Positions 1-11,203 of a stretch of DNA of 64,000 nucleotides are shown here, piece by piece. Source of the DNA: Cladopsammia gracilis (taxonomy: Eukaryota > Cnidaria > Anthozoa > Scleractinia > Dendrophylliidae). Below the pieces are notes generated by a model. The model made no database searches, was not told where the DNA came from, and worked only from the letters and a program-made list of their open reading frames with translations. Both the position numbers and the translations under genes were made by a program. Within the stretch, counting starts at the first letter, position 1; every line of letters starts with the position of its first letter. The DNA is taken from assembly GCA_022457155.1 (NCBI GenBank), contig JAJGOT010000003.1, positions 3,659,501 to 3,723,500 on the forward strand, in the 5' to 3' direction.

Positions 1-884
1 TATATTCTGCACGTCAAACAGGCGCCAAGGTGAACTATACTTCTGTAAATTCCTGCTGCGAATTCAAGAAAAAATTGAAATAATTAAAGAAACTGCAATT
101 GCAAAGAAAACCTTGCCTGCTTTTCGCCGAAAGTGGATAGTTCTTCTGTAATTAGCATTAGTAAATTTGTAAATGTAGCCGCAGGTCTGCGTAATTCGTG
201 TAGTATCATATTGTAATGCAGTGATGTAAATAAATGTATTGTTTTAAAATAGAAATTAAAATTTAAAAAAAAATGTTTGCAATCCAAAACTCCTTGTTTC
301 TCGATTCTCAATTCTTGATCCTCTATTCCAGATACTCGTGTCTGGAAACCCAAGTCACTTGAATTTAACACAAAAGGAAAAGTTTCAAGGATACATGTAA
401 AGTCAAGATTCTCAACTTCCCAGTGTATCACATGGAAACAGTTTTCAAACTCAATTGAATTCAATCGCACTCTTTCGTGCCATTGAGTTCAATGGAGTTT
501 GGCCATCAAACAAGATCAAACTCACAAAAATTTTGAATCGAACAAAATTGAACGTTCAATTCTTTAACTCAATCGAACAATAGAGTTTGATTAAGTTCGG
601 TTATTGAACGAAGTGGAACTCGTAAAAGAAAAACATGCATCAAACAAAATCAAACCTGATCCAGCGTTGAAACAGTCAAGGCGATGTGAAGTCTTGTTTC
701 TTTTATTATTTTCATATTCTGAGTTTATTCTTTTTTTTTCAGTTGCGAAAATATTTTATTGATAATACAAAGACCAAGATAAGGAGAAATACGATAGAAA
801 AGAAACTAGTGACTAACAAACTAGTAAAATAACAATATGAATAACAAAACAATAAATCTTATAAACACGTACGTCTCAAGTGAA
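1..884. other. AT-rich DNA, no gene recognised
   Basis: I see no supported gene. Between about 430 and 660 there are many degenerate copies of a motif built on TTCAATTGAA and TTGAACGTTCAA, an AT-rich self-complementary pattern that generates a spurious minus-strand reading frame over 84-470. Confidence 0.5.
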
Positions 885-1543
885 TTAAGGCCTGGGTCAA
901 AATTGGTTATGATCTTTTAGTTTATTTTCCAAACAAGCCCTTTGAGACGTAATGAAGGAACAAATGATGGTTAAATAATATAAAGTATAGAAACTAGAAC
1001 AAAGAATTTCAAAGTGCCTGGTCACGTGGCTGACCATGCCCTTTATCTAAAAAAAAAACACAAATAAAGATTCCCACCACTAGCTGCATTCTCAGATTTA
1101 GTTTTTCTCTATAAAAATATTCAGCATGGGCAGGGATTAGGAAACCCGGCTGGAATGATTTGGATTGTTGCACTGGTCAAGTGTTATTTCATGTTTTTTA
1201 CTAGTGCCAGTCCTACTCCAACTAGAAATCGGTTCAAAAGAAAACCGTTAAATGGTTTTCTCTCATTCCACCCGCTGTTCCAAGAACAATACTGATAGCC
1301 ATAGATAGGATGTAAAATTATTTTTGTTAAATAAACTATTGCTTACTGGTGGGAATTTTGAGTCAACGGATTTCTTACAAAATTGGGCGTGACTGGTCAT
1401 GTGATGAAAAAATCCACAATATTATATATACATTTTGAACAGTTTATGTTTGCGGTTTGGCCTAAATTGTTATCTTAGAGATACCTCTGAATCCGTTTAC
1501 GTTAGACCACCCTCTTTTAAATCGACAGGGACCCAGGCCTTAA
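885..1543. mobile_element. TTAA-ended MITE, family A copy 1
   Basis: The segment starts TTAAGGCCTGGGTC and ends with its reverse complement GACCCAGGCCTTAA. A second copy of nearly the same length (659 versus 657 bp) lies at 52665-53321 with the same ends and a matching subterminal block next to the right end (TAGACCACCC). There is no coding capacity. TTAA at both ends is the target duplication known for piggyBac and Kolobok elements; which of the two applies here is inference. Confidence 0.8.
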
Positions 1544-1849
1544 TTCATAAAGGGAAACAGGGGGACTGGATTAGAGTGGATAAAATAGGTTGAGGCACAC
1601 TATCGCAATAAACAGTCGCAAATTATAGTGTAGTCCATTTGGATACGTATTTCCTGCGTTTGTTATTTTTCACAGCAATTTCTTTTTCACAACAAATTTT
1701 GTCATTAAGAATGACTTAGAAAGCCTCGAAAGTCAGAGAACAGCAATTTAACTTTGATTGATACATGTAGACATAGAATTTCGCTATTAGGAGATAGTGG
1801 TTGAAAGCAGAAGTGGAAGTCGATTCAGGTTTGTATCCATACAATATGT

Positions 1850-2660
1850 CAGTTAAAGTGACAGTGACGTCATGACTTCATGTTTTTCCCACCATTCAAT
1901 TACAGTGAACCAAAAAGATTTAATTTCGGGGCATTCAAAAAATATATGTGATATGGTTTCGCAGGCATAATTACAAAATTGGCACTTTGGATCTGTCGCG
2001 ATTTTCATTTTGTAAAGTCTATCCTTGGTGGCTATTATGTTATGAATTATCTTATAAATTATTGGAAACACTTAATTTGTTTTCTATAGTGATCTTAAAG
2101 GGCAATTCGAAAATTGACGTGGGGTTTAGATCAAAGTTTTTGAAATTGCATTCAACGTTCGGGGGAGTGAAAGCTTTGTTGACTAGTGCAGTACTTGTTT
2201 TCTTGGCGTTAATATTCCCAACAGAGAGTTCATTTCTTGTACAAGCAAAGTTGGATATGGCAGAAGGATGCTCTCTAAGAGACTTTCTCCAAGCCTCAGG
2301 AATTGCAGCTACATGTATTAAGCCACTGTAAGTTAGAAAGTTCGTTTGGAGATCATATTATTTACTGTATCTTGGAATCGTTTTAAGGTTAAGAACTTGT
2401 TATTGCCATCAAGAAGATCACCTACAGTGGTTAAACCTTTCTTGTGCCACGATGCATAATAAAATAATTGGTTCACCATCTACTCTAATAAAACGGTTAT
2501 TCCAGAGTATTTCGGTTGCAAATTCTTCAGCATTAGATGGATCACAAGACTGAAGATTTTGCCAAACTGAGAGCATGGTTATATAAAAATCTGGAATCCC
2601 AGTCAAATCTATGAACCTTCTATTTTATAGTTACACCACAGGGAACCCAAACGCTTTATT
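1850..2660 (-). pseudogene. LINE (non-LTR retrotransposon) reverse transcriptase 3' remnant
   Basis: Minus-strand translation gives two recognisable pieces. Residues from 2071 down to 1853 read IYKIIHNIIATKDRLYKMKI followed by C-x2-C-x8-H-x4-C (KCQFC...HIFFEC) and a W-rich tail, the zinc-binding C-terminus found after the RT domain of LINE ORF2 proteins. Upstream, 2606-2418 reads GIPDFYITMLSVWQNL...EILWNN, also typical of the region after the RT core. The stretch between them is broken by stops and frame changes, so this is a dead 5'-truncated copy. The RT core and endonuclease are absent. The clade is not resolved by eye. Confidence 0.75.
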
Positions 2661-2756
2661 AGCTATAACATAATCATTTAAGAAAATAATTTTTTACGGT
2701 AAACCAAGAATACAGTGCTGTGATGATAAAAGCTTGGAGATGGCAATGCATGGTAA

Positions 2757-3121
2757 CAGATAAATGAGTGAAATTTGTGATCCTAGCAGTGTGCCTTCAA
2801 CTTAAGGAGTTGAAACAGCAACCTGAAAAAATTCAGGCTTGAACGTTCAAGCACAAGAATTTGGTTTTATCGACTGAGTCGATAAGGTAAATTAGCCACC
2901 GTACTCGAATCTTTTTACGGTGGCTAATTTACCTTATTGACTCAGTCGATAAAACCAAATTCTTGTGCTTCATCCACACCGACGCAGTACCACAGTTTCT
3001 CTAGAAACTAACCCCATTCATTTGAACGCTTAAGCCTGAATTAATTTTTTCAGGTTGGTTTTGTCAACTGCTTAAATTGAAAGCACACTGCGATCACAAA
3101 TTTCACTCAGACATGTTTATC
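2757..3121. mobile_element. Palindromic MITE
   Basis: Outer arms (about 2757-2850 and 3029-3121) share reverse-complement blocks such as AAATTTGTGATC and CCTGAAAAAATTCAGGC. An inner, nearly perfect pair (2851-2902 and 2917-2970) begins GCACAAGAATTTGGTTTTAT and leaves a 14-nt loop. The whole segment folds into one long hairpin with no coding potential. Confidence 0.8.
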
Positions 3122-4940
3122 CGCAGTTCACACATATGATTTTCATATATTCATATGTGCTGTGTAATAGATGACGGCAGGATAGGACTGAGTTGAGCAT
3201 CGCTCGGAAGAAGGATAATCGGAAGACAGTGGACTGGATACCGGATTGGTGTTTATAACCATCGATTATTGCTCCCTATGACGCTACGCTACTTTAAAAG
3301 GGAAATCTTACCTTTAGATGCACGAAATCATCAAAAGCAAGTTGCAAGAACGACTTCTACTACAAAGATACAGCACAATTCACGCCGCCAGATGTGTTAC
3401 TACGCCGCCATGATTATAACCTTTCCATCGGAACGCCAAAGCCAAAATGAATTGTGGGACACCCTATTGGAAGCATATAATCTTGGAACGGGAATCATGA
3501 AACTCATCCCAAAAGGAGCCGAGGAATCATTGGGCTTATTATTTTGATTACTGTATGGCTTATCCCCAGTGTATAGACGATGTCATTATTATGGCTCAGC
3601 CAATTCCGAGCGTGACCATCCTCCCCTCAGAGGGGCATTTGTCATTTTCTCTTTGGACAACTGCAAATTATCCATCATCTCATTGATTTGAAATCATCAT
3701 TAAGCATAACTTAAAAAAGTGAATTTGTAACACCAGTTTTTCGGCTGGTTCGTACGTCGTCTTCATCTTTAAATTTAAAGGCGTTCCAGTGAATCAATGG
3801 CAATGAAACTTTCAGATAATATTTTGCACATCGGTAAGCATGTACAGTGAATGTTTTAAAAAAATCCATCGAGCCGTTTCTCAGATTTTTGCAAAAGCCA
3901 TTAAAATCGAAAATTACCCAAAAATTGCACATGAAGCGATGTTAGGGAAAAAGGTAGTTCTCAAGATCGCAAAAAAGAAAGTAAACAAAACTTTCAAGGT
4001 TTACAAACATAACATCAAGCTACTTTTTGACATTATCATTAAGTAATTTCACAAAACCAGTGTTAATCTCTCGATCAATTTAATACCAGTACACAAATAG
4101 TAAGGTTTGAAATGTTATTGCGATTTATTTTAATTCAAACACACAGAATTTTTTTATTCTTGCAAAATATATATGCCATATACCATATTTTAAGATGCCT
4201 ATGTGGGATTTTCAATGCGAGATCTTAAACGCGCTAAATTTCACTTTTACTGATTTCTAAGTTTCTTGTTTATCGTCGTCATGGTAATATTGATTTTACC
4301 AAAAAATATATCTTGCCAAACTTCAATTCAAAAACAGTTAGTGGTGAAAATTTCACGTTGATCTGACTTTGAGAAGGCCACATAAAAGCCGATTGAAAAA
4401 TGTTGGTATGGTCTCTAGAAAACTGTATCGAACCACCTTAAGGGTTAGAGTTAGGATTAGGTATACGATTATATTTAATCCCATACTTAATCCTAGTCCT
4501 AATCCCACCCCGACCCCGGCCCCGACCCGGCGTTTTACTGACACCCTCGCAATTCTCTAACTTGCGACTTTGTTTAGTGAAAACTCGCGTGTAATTATAA
4601 TTACGATGACGCTTGCTATGACTTTCGTTCACATTGATCGAGTTCAAATTTGTAAGCAAGTAGGTGCGCGTTTTTCTCCGTTTTCCATTAGACGCAAGTA
4701 AACGCAAGTTATTTGTTTCTCTGTTTGTTTCGATAGTATGTATCATGCTCACTTGCAGGGCTGCATTGAATGACTTTTGTGTGCTTTGCTAATAACTTAC
4801 AAGTCCGTTTGGCTGCCCTTATACCCTGCGTAAATCTTTCGGCAAGTTAAACATGACTTGCGTTGACTTAAGTTTCTTTTCGGCGAGGGCTTTCAGCTGG
4901 TATCAGTGACTTTTCGAGTGAAAGCTATAGAGCTGCTGTT
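3122..4940. other. Unassigned DNA with low-complexity tract
   Basis: Small plus-strand reading frames at 3269-3547 (92 aa) and 3840-4046 (68 aa, Lys-rich) match no family I recognise and have no convincing splice context. Around 4440-4530 a degenerate GTTAGG/CCTAATCC and CCCCGACCC tract resembles telomeric DNA only superficially. Confidence 0.4.
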
Positions 4941-4944
4941 TGTG

Positions 4945-5380
4945 TTAGGTGGTTCGAACTCCTTTATGGATGAAATGCCAAAGTGTGACCATTCACATTA
5001 AAGTTATCAAGCAGTACCGTTCTGTGGTGCTGTTTATTATCCTGTATCAGGTGGTTCTAATTTTACTCTGTGGATGAAATTCTGTTTATTATCGGTTGTA
5101 CAAGGTGATTCTAACTTTTGAGTCTTTGATTGAAATCCTTATTAGTGTGACCATTCAAATAAAAACTACTGAACAGTACTTTCCTGTGATGTTCTTTATC
5201 ATGATTATGCTGTACAAGGTGATTCTAACTTTTGAGACTTTGATTGAAATCCTAGCTTATTAGAAGTGTGACCATTCAAATAGAAACTACTGAACAGTAC
5301 TTTCCTGTGGTGCCACTTTTTATGTTGTACAAGGTGGTTCTACCCTATAAGTCTGTGGATAGAATACTATAATTATATAA
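4945..5380. repeat. Tandem repeat, ~130-bp unit
   Basis: About three and a half imperfect copies of a unit carrying GTGTGACCATTCA, AACTACTGAACAGTACTTTC, TGCTGTACAAGGTG and TTTGATTGAAATCCT. The order of these blocks is conserved from copy to copy and copies differ mainly by short deletions. I recall similar units from stony-coral transcripts, which supports the taxonomic guess but is memory rather than a search result. Confidence 0.75.
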
Positions 5381-5639
5381 GGTGTACCCATTCCTCATAC
5401 TCCGAGTTCCCTATTGTGTTGCGGTACAGATTTTAGAAAATGATTTCACCACAGATCTTCAGGTCACAGGCTTTATTCCGAAGGAAGTATTCGCTAGGTT
5501 ACAGCAGGTCTTTACAAGTGCAGCGCAAATGAAGAGTCCTCACTATCCTAGAGAGCGCTTCTATTTATTGAAGCCCGTTAAAGTTAATTGATTTTTAGTA
5601 TGGAAATGACATTGATATGCAGATCAAAGGCTCCTAAAG
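5381..5639 (+). other. Unassigned open segment
   Basis: A plus-strand frame over 5382-5591 reads 69 residues ending in a stop (for example FIPKEVFARLQQVF). I recognise no domain and see no clear splice acceptor; it could be part of the adjoining repeat family rather than a gene. Confidence 0.2.
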
Positions 5640-5745
5640 CCTGGTTTCCATATAATCATAACGATCACAACGATCGCAGCGATCGCATAAAAAAGTGTTG
5701 TTCGACCCTTGCGATCATATGGAAACCAAAACGTTGCGATCCTTG
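5640..5745. repeat. Short dispersed repeat built on AACGATCGCAACGATCGC
   Basis: The block opens with CCTGGTTTCCATATAATCAT, carries clustered ACGATC/GCGATCGC motifs and closes with the inverse GATCATATGGAAACCAA, so its ends form an approximate inverted repeat of about 20 bp around a palindrome-rich core. Confidence 0.6.
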
Positions 5746-6085
5746 CGTTTAATGCTGCATTAAAGACTACAAATGCGAAAGATCTTTAAGGTTATTGATG
5801 TTTATATTCGTTTACCGCAAATTAGTTATTGTTATCGTTGGATTCACGTTGTTCTCAGTTACGAAACTCATCGTAAAAAAAGCATAACGTCACTAAGTTT
5901 TATGATCAGCCATAGTTCAAAAATGGAGATTACAAATTTTTCAGATGTATCATGAGTGATGGAACGAGTGAGCGGTAAAGCAAAATTGCGGGGTTTTTTT
6001 GGAAATTAAATGTAACGACTTTTGTCGAACGCAAACAAAAAACACAGTAATTTTCATTTCGAAAAAAAAAAAAAAAGGAAAAAAT

Positions 6086-6166
6086 CCGTCCTGACGAGAA
6101 TCGAACTTACGTCTCTCGGCTCTATTGTCTGATCGCTTACACACTACGCCACCTAGGATTTGACTA
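6086..6166 (-). repeat. tRNA-derived SINE-like relic
   Basis: On the minus strand an A-box-like TGGCGTAGTGTG is followed about 35 nt later by a B-box-like GTTCGATTC, then CAGGACGGATTTTTTCC, an oligo-T terminator. Acceptor, D and anticodon stems do not pair properly, so it is not a working tRNA. The spacing and internal promoter boxes indicate a tRNA-derived Pol III unit. Confidence 0.5.
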
Positions 6167-6713
6167 ATTACCAAGGTCAAATTTTGTTATTTCAACGTAG
6201 ATATGCAGAAAAAAGTTTACATCTGAGTGATGGAATGAGCGAGCGAGCGAGTGAGTGAATTGGCCGCCGTTACCGATAACCCATTCATTTACGCTTGCGC
6301 GTATTCGCGGGTTAAAAATAGGTGATATCAGCTGATTGGAACCGCTTGATCAAAAGAATCCAAAATGAAGCAAGGTTTGTTTGTTTGTGCAAAAATTTGT
6401 AAAACCTAAAATATCTAAGGAACCAGATTCCTATACAAAAATGTAAGTCGCTAGATCGAACGGTAGCAGCTTAAGTTAAGTTTCTATCGAAAAGGATTCC
6501 AGTTTAAAGTAAAAGAAATAAGTGAAACTTAACGGAAAGTGGTTCTGAAGGTGTGAAAACGCGCCAGCAAACCGAGCTCATAATGACTTTGTGAAACTCG
6601 TCATTATGCAAGTTCGGTCAAGAAAGTGTTAGCGGCGTGCGCCCTTAAAACAATAGTTAGTTAGTTAAAACGAGATCGTTCAATTTTCCGTTCTCACAGC
6701 TGAAAACTAAGGA
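6167..6713. other. No gene recognised
   Basis: Contains a GAGCGAGCGAGTGAGTGA simple tract near 6237 and a small hairpin near 6569-6615. The block TAACCCATTCATTTACGC...GGGTTAAAAAT near 6280 resembles part of the inverted repeat at 58110-58155. Nothing else is assignable. Confidence 0.4.
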
Positions 6714-6873
6714 TGTAATATCTTGGGTGTTTCTTGGTGTTGCTGAAGCCATTGTTGGTTAGCTTTTGTGTTGTGGTATGGGTATTGTTCAGTGTCTTTT
6801 GAATCAGTTTGTTTTACGTCATTTGGTGATCATACCATCCGCAACACCAAGAAACTACCAATATCTTTTACAA
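6714..6873. mobile_element. Short TIR element (MITE)
   Basis: Left end TGTAATATCTTGGGTGTTTC and right end GAAACTACCAATATCTTTTACA are reverse complements with few mismatches; TTCTTGGTGTTGC pairs exactly with GCAACACCAAGAA. No open frame. Confidence 0.7.
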
Positions 6874-7769
6874 TCAATGAATTCTCTTTGACTCATAGAG
6901 AGCTTAGAATTTAAAGCTGTTCGTTATTATTTCACAAGTTGCAATTTCTAAACATCGTAAACTAGAATTTATGTTAGATTTCTCTGGACTAAGGTTATGT
7001 GACTATCTTTAGTAATATTGAAAACTGCCACGAAAACGTCGGTACAAGGATTCTTGTTGAAGGTTCTCACTTTGCTCGCTGTTCCTTTTTGCGGCTTTTG
7101 TTGACTCATATGTTTGCACACCTACGCGTTGCGAAGAGAACCCGAATTTCGTACAACAATTTACCACTTCCAATACAGAATCCTTGTTTCCGCGAAGGGC
7201 TAATTAATCTAAGCGCCCTAATAATTTATGATATATATGTTCTTCCCAGCACCAATGGTACATGACCCTGAAACCGCAAGCGTAGAAAACCGAGAAGAGA
7301 TAGTATCAAGAGAATCTTTTTACTCGTCCAAAGGACGATTGCCTTAAGGTTGTAGTTGACAGCGTAGCTTCTCTTGTCCGTTTTCTACACACGGAAAACG
7401 ACTACTATTTTAAGCGAAAAGAAAATTTTGAAAATGATTAAATAGCGGATAATTATGCAACGCGGAGGTGGTACTAAAAGGGTTCGGCCGTTAATTCGAT
7501 AGCTTGTTCTCTTTTGAAATTGGTTGCGAATTGTAATATGTTTTTTTTATAGGAGTGTGCGTAGCGGCGGTCCTTTTTACCTTCCACCTTGCTTTGATCG
7601 AGAGTGAATACCTTACAATTTTTTCTCTTTTTTTGTGAATAGATGTCTAAGCGAAAAGCGAAACATGAGTGTATATTTTCAATTTGCCAGTCAGATGTTA
7701 TTTCCGCGGGAAAACATAGGGGTGGGAGACTAGAAAAACCGGGTGTAAACGGCGTAAACGGCGTAGACG
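6874..7769. other. No gene recognised
   Basis: AT-rich sequence. The 88-residue frame at 6999-7265 has no recognisable motif and no convincing splice sites. Confidence 0.4.
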
Positions 7770-7830
7770 GTGAGGCGGGAGAGGGGGGGGGGAGGGGGGG
7801 GGGGTGGCGGGGGAGGGAGCTGAAAAGAAG
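7770..7830 (+). repeat. G-rich tract
   Basis: Runs of up to 13 G separated by single A, C or T, with clear potential for G-quadruplex formation on the plus strand. It produces a Gly/Arg-rich frame over 7643-8011 that I treat as spurious. Confidence 0.7.
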
Positions 7831-7924
7831 AGGGAAGAAGGGAAGGAACGCTTGCTATAAGAACCGGGCTATTCGTATTGCGCCCACTGATTTCTTGGTA
7901 ATCATATTATGTCAACTGTCAATA

Positions 7925-8262
7925 CCGTGCACATTATTTTGTATACGAACACACAATGCTACGTCCTGGCGTTCCTACATGTACTCTGAATTCCATTGTA
8001 CCATTCTATAACAAAGGAAGGTGAGGTGAGGCTGAGCCTGCACATAAAAGATTATTATGGTTTTTTTCGGAGTGGCCTAGTAATAGCCCATTTCAAAAAA
8101 TACCACAATAATCTTTCATGTGCAGGTTCAGCCTCACCGGGGTGTAATTATTCAAGTACTGCCTTTGTTAGAATGACACAATGGAATTCAGAGTACATGT
8201 TGGGACGCTAGGACGTAGCATTGTGTGTTCGTGTACAAATGTGCACCGTTTGCAAATTGCCA
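7925..8262. mobile_element. Palindromic MITE with nested arms
   Basis: Outer arms pair ACGAACACACAATGCTACGT (from 7945) with its inverse ending near 8232, plus GTACTCTGAATTCCATTGT with ACAATGGAATTCAGAGTAC. Inner arms pair GAGGCTGAGCCTGCACAT with ATGTGCAGGTTCAGCCTC. A partial third arm lies just outside at about 8325-8395 (GCACTTTAAAGAGTATTATG...GTGGCCC). Confidence 0.8.
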
Positions 8263-8504
8263 AGAAGTTGAAGTATAGCACGTGCAGTTCGTGCTGAAAA
8301 CAAAAGAAATTGGAAAAATCAGGCTTACATCAAGCACCACCCAAACATGCACTTTAAAGAGTATTATGGGTTTTTTCGAAGTGGCCCATAGGGTATGAAT
8401 TCCGTATTTATAGCATTTTCTCATTGGTAATCAGCGCCCGTGGAATTTTCGGGCAACTTGAATAGCACAATTAGCTTTCTCTGGAAATGTAAGCTGATAT
8501 TTCC

Positions 8505-9055
8505 TTAAAGTGTATATGACAGATATTTTTTTATTTGCTTGATGGAATCTACATGGCGTTCTGATAAGAAAATCGAAAAGAGTTTTTTCGATATCGATTT
8601 TCTTTTCCGTGTTTTAGCAGTCTGAAAACGTGAAATTTCACTTCCGGTGGGTTACAAAACCGCGCATGAAGAAAGACTGGAAATAGTCCGCTGTGACGTC
8701 AATACAAGAATGCCGGTGTCGCGGTTTCTCGGTTCTTCACATTTTTTAGTGCGCCCTGAGGAAGAAACATGGTTCTATTTAGGTGTGTTGTCTATGGTTG
8801 TAGCAACACGCACCAAAAAACGGAGGAACTGAGAAACTGCGACACTGGCATTCTTGTATTGACGTCACAGCGGACTATTTCCAGTCTTTTTTCTTGCGCG
8901 GTTTTGTAACCTACCGGAAGTGAAATTTCACGTTTTTAGACGCTAAATCACGGACAAGAAAAATGGATATCGAAAAACGTTTTTCGAATTTCTAATCAGA
9001 ACGCCATGTAGATTCCATCAAGCAAATAAAAAAATATCTGTCATATACACTTTAA
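8505..9055. mobile_element. TTAA-ended long-TIR MITE, family B
   Basis: Starts TTAAAGTGTATATGACAG and ends with the inverse CTGTCATATACACTTTAA. The inverted arms run about 240 bp each with scattered mismatches and include AAATTTCACTTCCGG/CCGGAAGTGAAATTT and GGAAATAGTCCGCTGTGACG. Only about 70 bp lie between the arms. No coding capacity. Confidence 0.85.
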
Positions 9056-9217
9056 AAATTACACGAAAATAACTAAAAAATTGCGCAGATTACTAAGTTT
9101 AACATGCTCTGTCATCTTTTGAAGTTAATTCGTGTTTAAAAAGATGCCTTTTTTCTACGTATGCTAATGAAACAAATTGTAAATAATAACGTCAACAAAG
9201 ATTCGCATATACATCTT

Positions 9218-9383
9218 ATTCATAAATGGCGCCAGTTTATTAATATTTTGAAGGCATTTTTGTTAGCCTCACTGGCCTCGTTGGCGTGTGCAAAATTGAA
9301 AAGAATTTCTACTCTAAAATGAGGCCAGTGAGGCTAATGAACATAAATATAAAAGAATGATAAATCGGCCGCCATTTATGAAT
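9218..9383. mobile_element. Short palindromic MITE
   Basis: Ends ATTCATAAATGGCG and GCCATTTATGAAT pair; the inner arms TTAGCCTCACTGGCCTC and GAGGCCAGTGAGGCTAA pair exactly around a 40-50-nt loop. Confidence 0.8.
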
Positions 9384-9472
9384 ATGGTGTAGCTATTTAC
9401 ATAATGCAATGGATAGATGTAGTATCCACAAGCCAATCAAAGAAGAGTATTGAGCACGTGCAGTGAGGTGAT

Positions 9473-9670
9473 TTGGCGCGCACTTTCTCTGGGGACGAGA
9501 GTGTGTTTTCAGATTTGACCGACAACTTGGCAAGCAAAATTTTCCACCTCCTTCGTCAGAGGAACGATAGTGGAAAGAACACAACGGTAAACGACAATGA
9601 ATTCAGCAGCAAATTTGAGGACTACCGTAGAGAAAAAGAAGGAAAATACATAAGGTTAGGTTTATCATAA
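9473..9670 (+). CDS. Possible coding exon, unknown protein
   Basis: An open frame of 65 residues begins MARTFSGDESVFSDLTDNL and is rich in polar and charged residues (NDSGKNTTVNDNEF, DYRREKEG). A GT (GTTAGG) follows TACATAAG near 9654 and could be a splice donor, which would make this the 3' part of an exon ending around residue 61. I recognise no domain. It lies between MITEs and immediately left of a local duplication, so a chance frame is equally possible. Confidence 0.2.
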   Translation: MARTFSGDESVFSDLTDNLASKIFHLLRQRNDSGKNTTVNDNEFSSKFEDYRREKEGKYIRLGLS

Positions 9671-9854
9671 GTTTCTACTGAAGACGTTTATTTGTTAGTT
9701 GTCGCGCATTTGATAATTCTGTAATCACCATGTTTAGTTTTGTGGACATTTTTAATCCTCGTTTGTATTAGCAGAACTTTCAGAGAATGTGTCTTTTCGT
9801 TAAATTTAAGACAAATTTTAATTTGTTTGCAGAAATGTACAGTGGCGGAATCTT

Positions 9855-10121
9855 AACGTTTTCAGCAGAAGCATGCGGTAAAGCCGTTTGCCCGTAGTCC
9901 GTTGCAAGCAAGTTCAAGCAACTTGAACGCTCGTGTTGCTTTTCAATCCAAAGCTGCGGAAACTTTATAGGTACGTTTACATGTTATTGTAGTTTCTCTC
10001 CTACACTTGAAATGAACAAATATTTTAATGTTCTCAACATTTTAGAACACTGAAATGAGAGTTGGCGCAGCAAACACAAATAAGCCAACTGAACAAGTGC
10101 TTATGGAGCAACAAAAATTGT
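9855..10121 (+). repeat. Local duplication, unit 1
   Basis: The unit shares ordered blocks with 10784-11001: AACGTTT(T/A)CAGCAGAAG, AAAGCCGTTT, CAACTTGAACGCTCGT, AATATTTTAAT and GAACAAGTGCTTA. A MITE begins shortly after that last block, at 10122. An internal frame is open over about 34 codons in this copy but contains a stop in unit 2. Confidence 0.75.
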
Positions 10122-10644
10122 TTAAAGTGCCCCTGTGATCAAATTTTGATTTCCATTTTTTACATTTTCGTATACAATTAGACTTTCTTACTCATCTTGC
10201 CAAATTTCAATTCATTACGAACATCAGAAGTTATTTTATTTTAACATTTATTTCCGAGAATTTACGGCCGCCATTAATCAACCTTGTTCCAAGGCTTGGT
10301 TGCGAATGGGAGAAAGTGACGTCAAAGACTCAAACATACCTCACGGATTGGAATTATAATAACAATAAGTATTGAAACTCACGCGAAAAGCAACAAAAAC
10401 TTTGGACATGTTCTTCGTGCAATTTTCTATGCTGATTGTTATTATAATTTCAACCTGTGAGGTATGTTTGAGTCTGACGTCACTTTCTCCCATTCGCAAC
10501 CAAGCCTTGGAAATAAATGTTAAAATAAATTGACTTCTGATGTTCGTAATGGATTGAAATTTGGCAAGATGAGTAAGAAAGTCTAATAGTACACGAAAAT
10601 GTAAAAAAATAAAAATCGAAAATTTGATCACAGGGGCACTTTAA
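10122..10644. mobile_element. TTAA-ended long-TIR MITE, family C
   Basis: Left end TTAAAGTGCCCCTGTGATCA and right end TGATCACAGGGGCACTTTAA are exact inverses. The arms continue for about 200 bp (GACTTTCTTACTCATCTTGC / GCAAGATGAGTAAGAAAGTC; CCAAGGCTTGGTTGCGAATG / CATTCGCAACCAAGCCTTGG). The right arm gives a misleading minus-strand frame. No transposase. Confidence 0.85.
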
Positions 10645-10783
10645 ATCTTTGACCGCGACAATTGAAGATTGACCAATATCCTTTGCTGGAAGAAATATTC
10701 CATTAGTTTTAGTTTTAAATCCGATTTAAAGAAACATTTATAAATGTGACATTAGTTTAACCGCATATTTATTATTCTAACGT

Positions 10784-11001
10784 TTACAGCAGAAGTATCA
10801 AAAGCCGTTTACACGTGGTTCGCTGGAAACAAGTTTAAACAACTTGAACGCTCGTAATGCTTTCAATTAAAAGCCGCGGAAGAGGTAAGCTTAATTGTTG
10901 TTCTTCTGTACTTCAAACGAACGAATATTTTAATTTTTAAAATTATGCAGACTTCAATGCAAGAATTGGCACAACAAACACAAATGCTGAACAAGTGCTT
11001 A
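10784..11001 (+). repeat. Local duplication, unit 2
   Basis: Second copy of the unit at 9855-10121. It carries a GT-AG pair: GCGGAAGAG followed by GTAAGC, then TTATGCAG before ACTTCAATGCAAG. The following triplets are open and read TSMQELAQQTQMLNKCLQ, a short coiled-coil-like stretch. A TA-flanked MITE interrupts it at the same motif (ACAAGTGCTTA) that precedes the insertion in unit 1. Confidence 0.7.
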
Positions 11002-11156
11002 CAGTTATTTCAATTAACGTTGTCGGATGAAAGCTCAAAGCCAAGACCGCAAGGTCGTATGGGTAGTTGTAAACAGTCGTTGCATAAAAATCCCACACTA
11101 CCTTGCGGTCTTGGCTTTTACGCTTTTTCATCCGACAACGTTAATTGAAATAGCTG
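11002..11156. mobile_element. Mariner-type MITE with TA duplication
   Basis: Begins CAGTTATTTCAATTAACG and ends CGTTAATTGAAATAGCTG, with TA on both sides (11000-11001 and 11157-11158). The arms extend through GCCAAGACCGCAAGG/CCTTGCGGTCTTGGC with a loop of about 40 nt. TA target duplications and CAG-type ends are characteristic of Tc1/mariner. Confidence 0.85.
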
Positions 11157-11203
11157 TATATTTAAGTTAAGCTTTAATATTCGTTGTGAGCAACTCAAGT
11201 ATT

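Noticed and set aside
4438..4540. Telomere-like GTTAGG/CCTAACC pattern (also near 24680-24800)
   Set aside because: No uninterrupted TTAGGG units; the motif changes every few bases, so it is low-complexity DNA and not an interstitial telomere.
7643..8011. 122-residue Gly/Arg-rich frame
   Set aside because: Encoded by the G-rich tract and a MITE arm.
10341..10631. 96-residue minus-strand gene
   Set aside because: It lies entirely within the arms of the TTAA MITE at 10122-10644.
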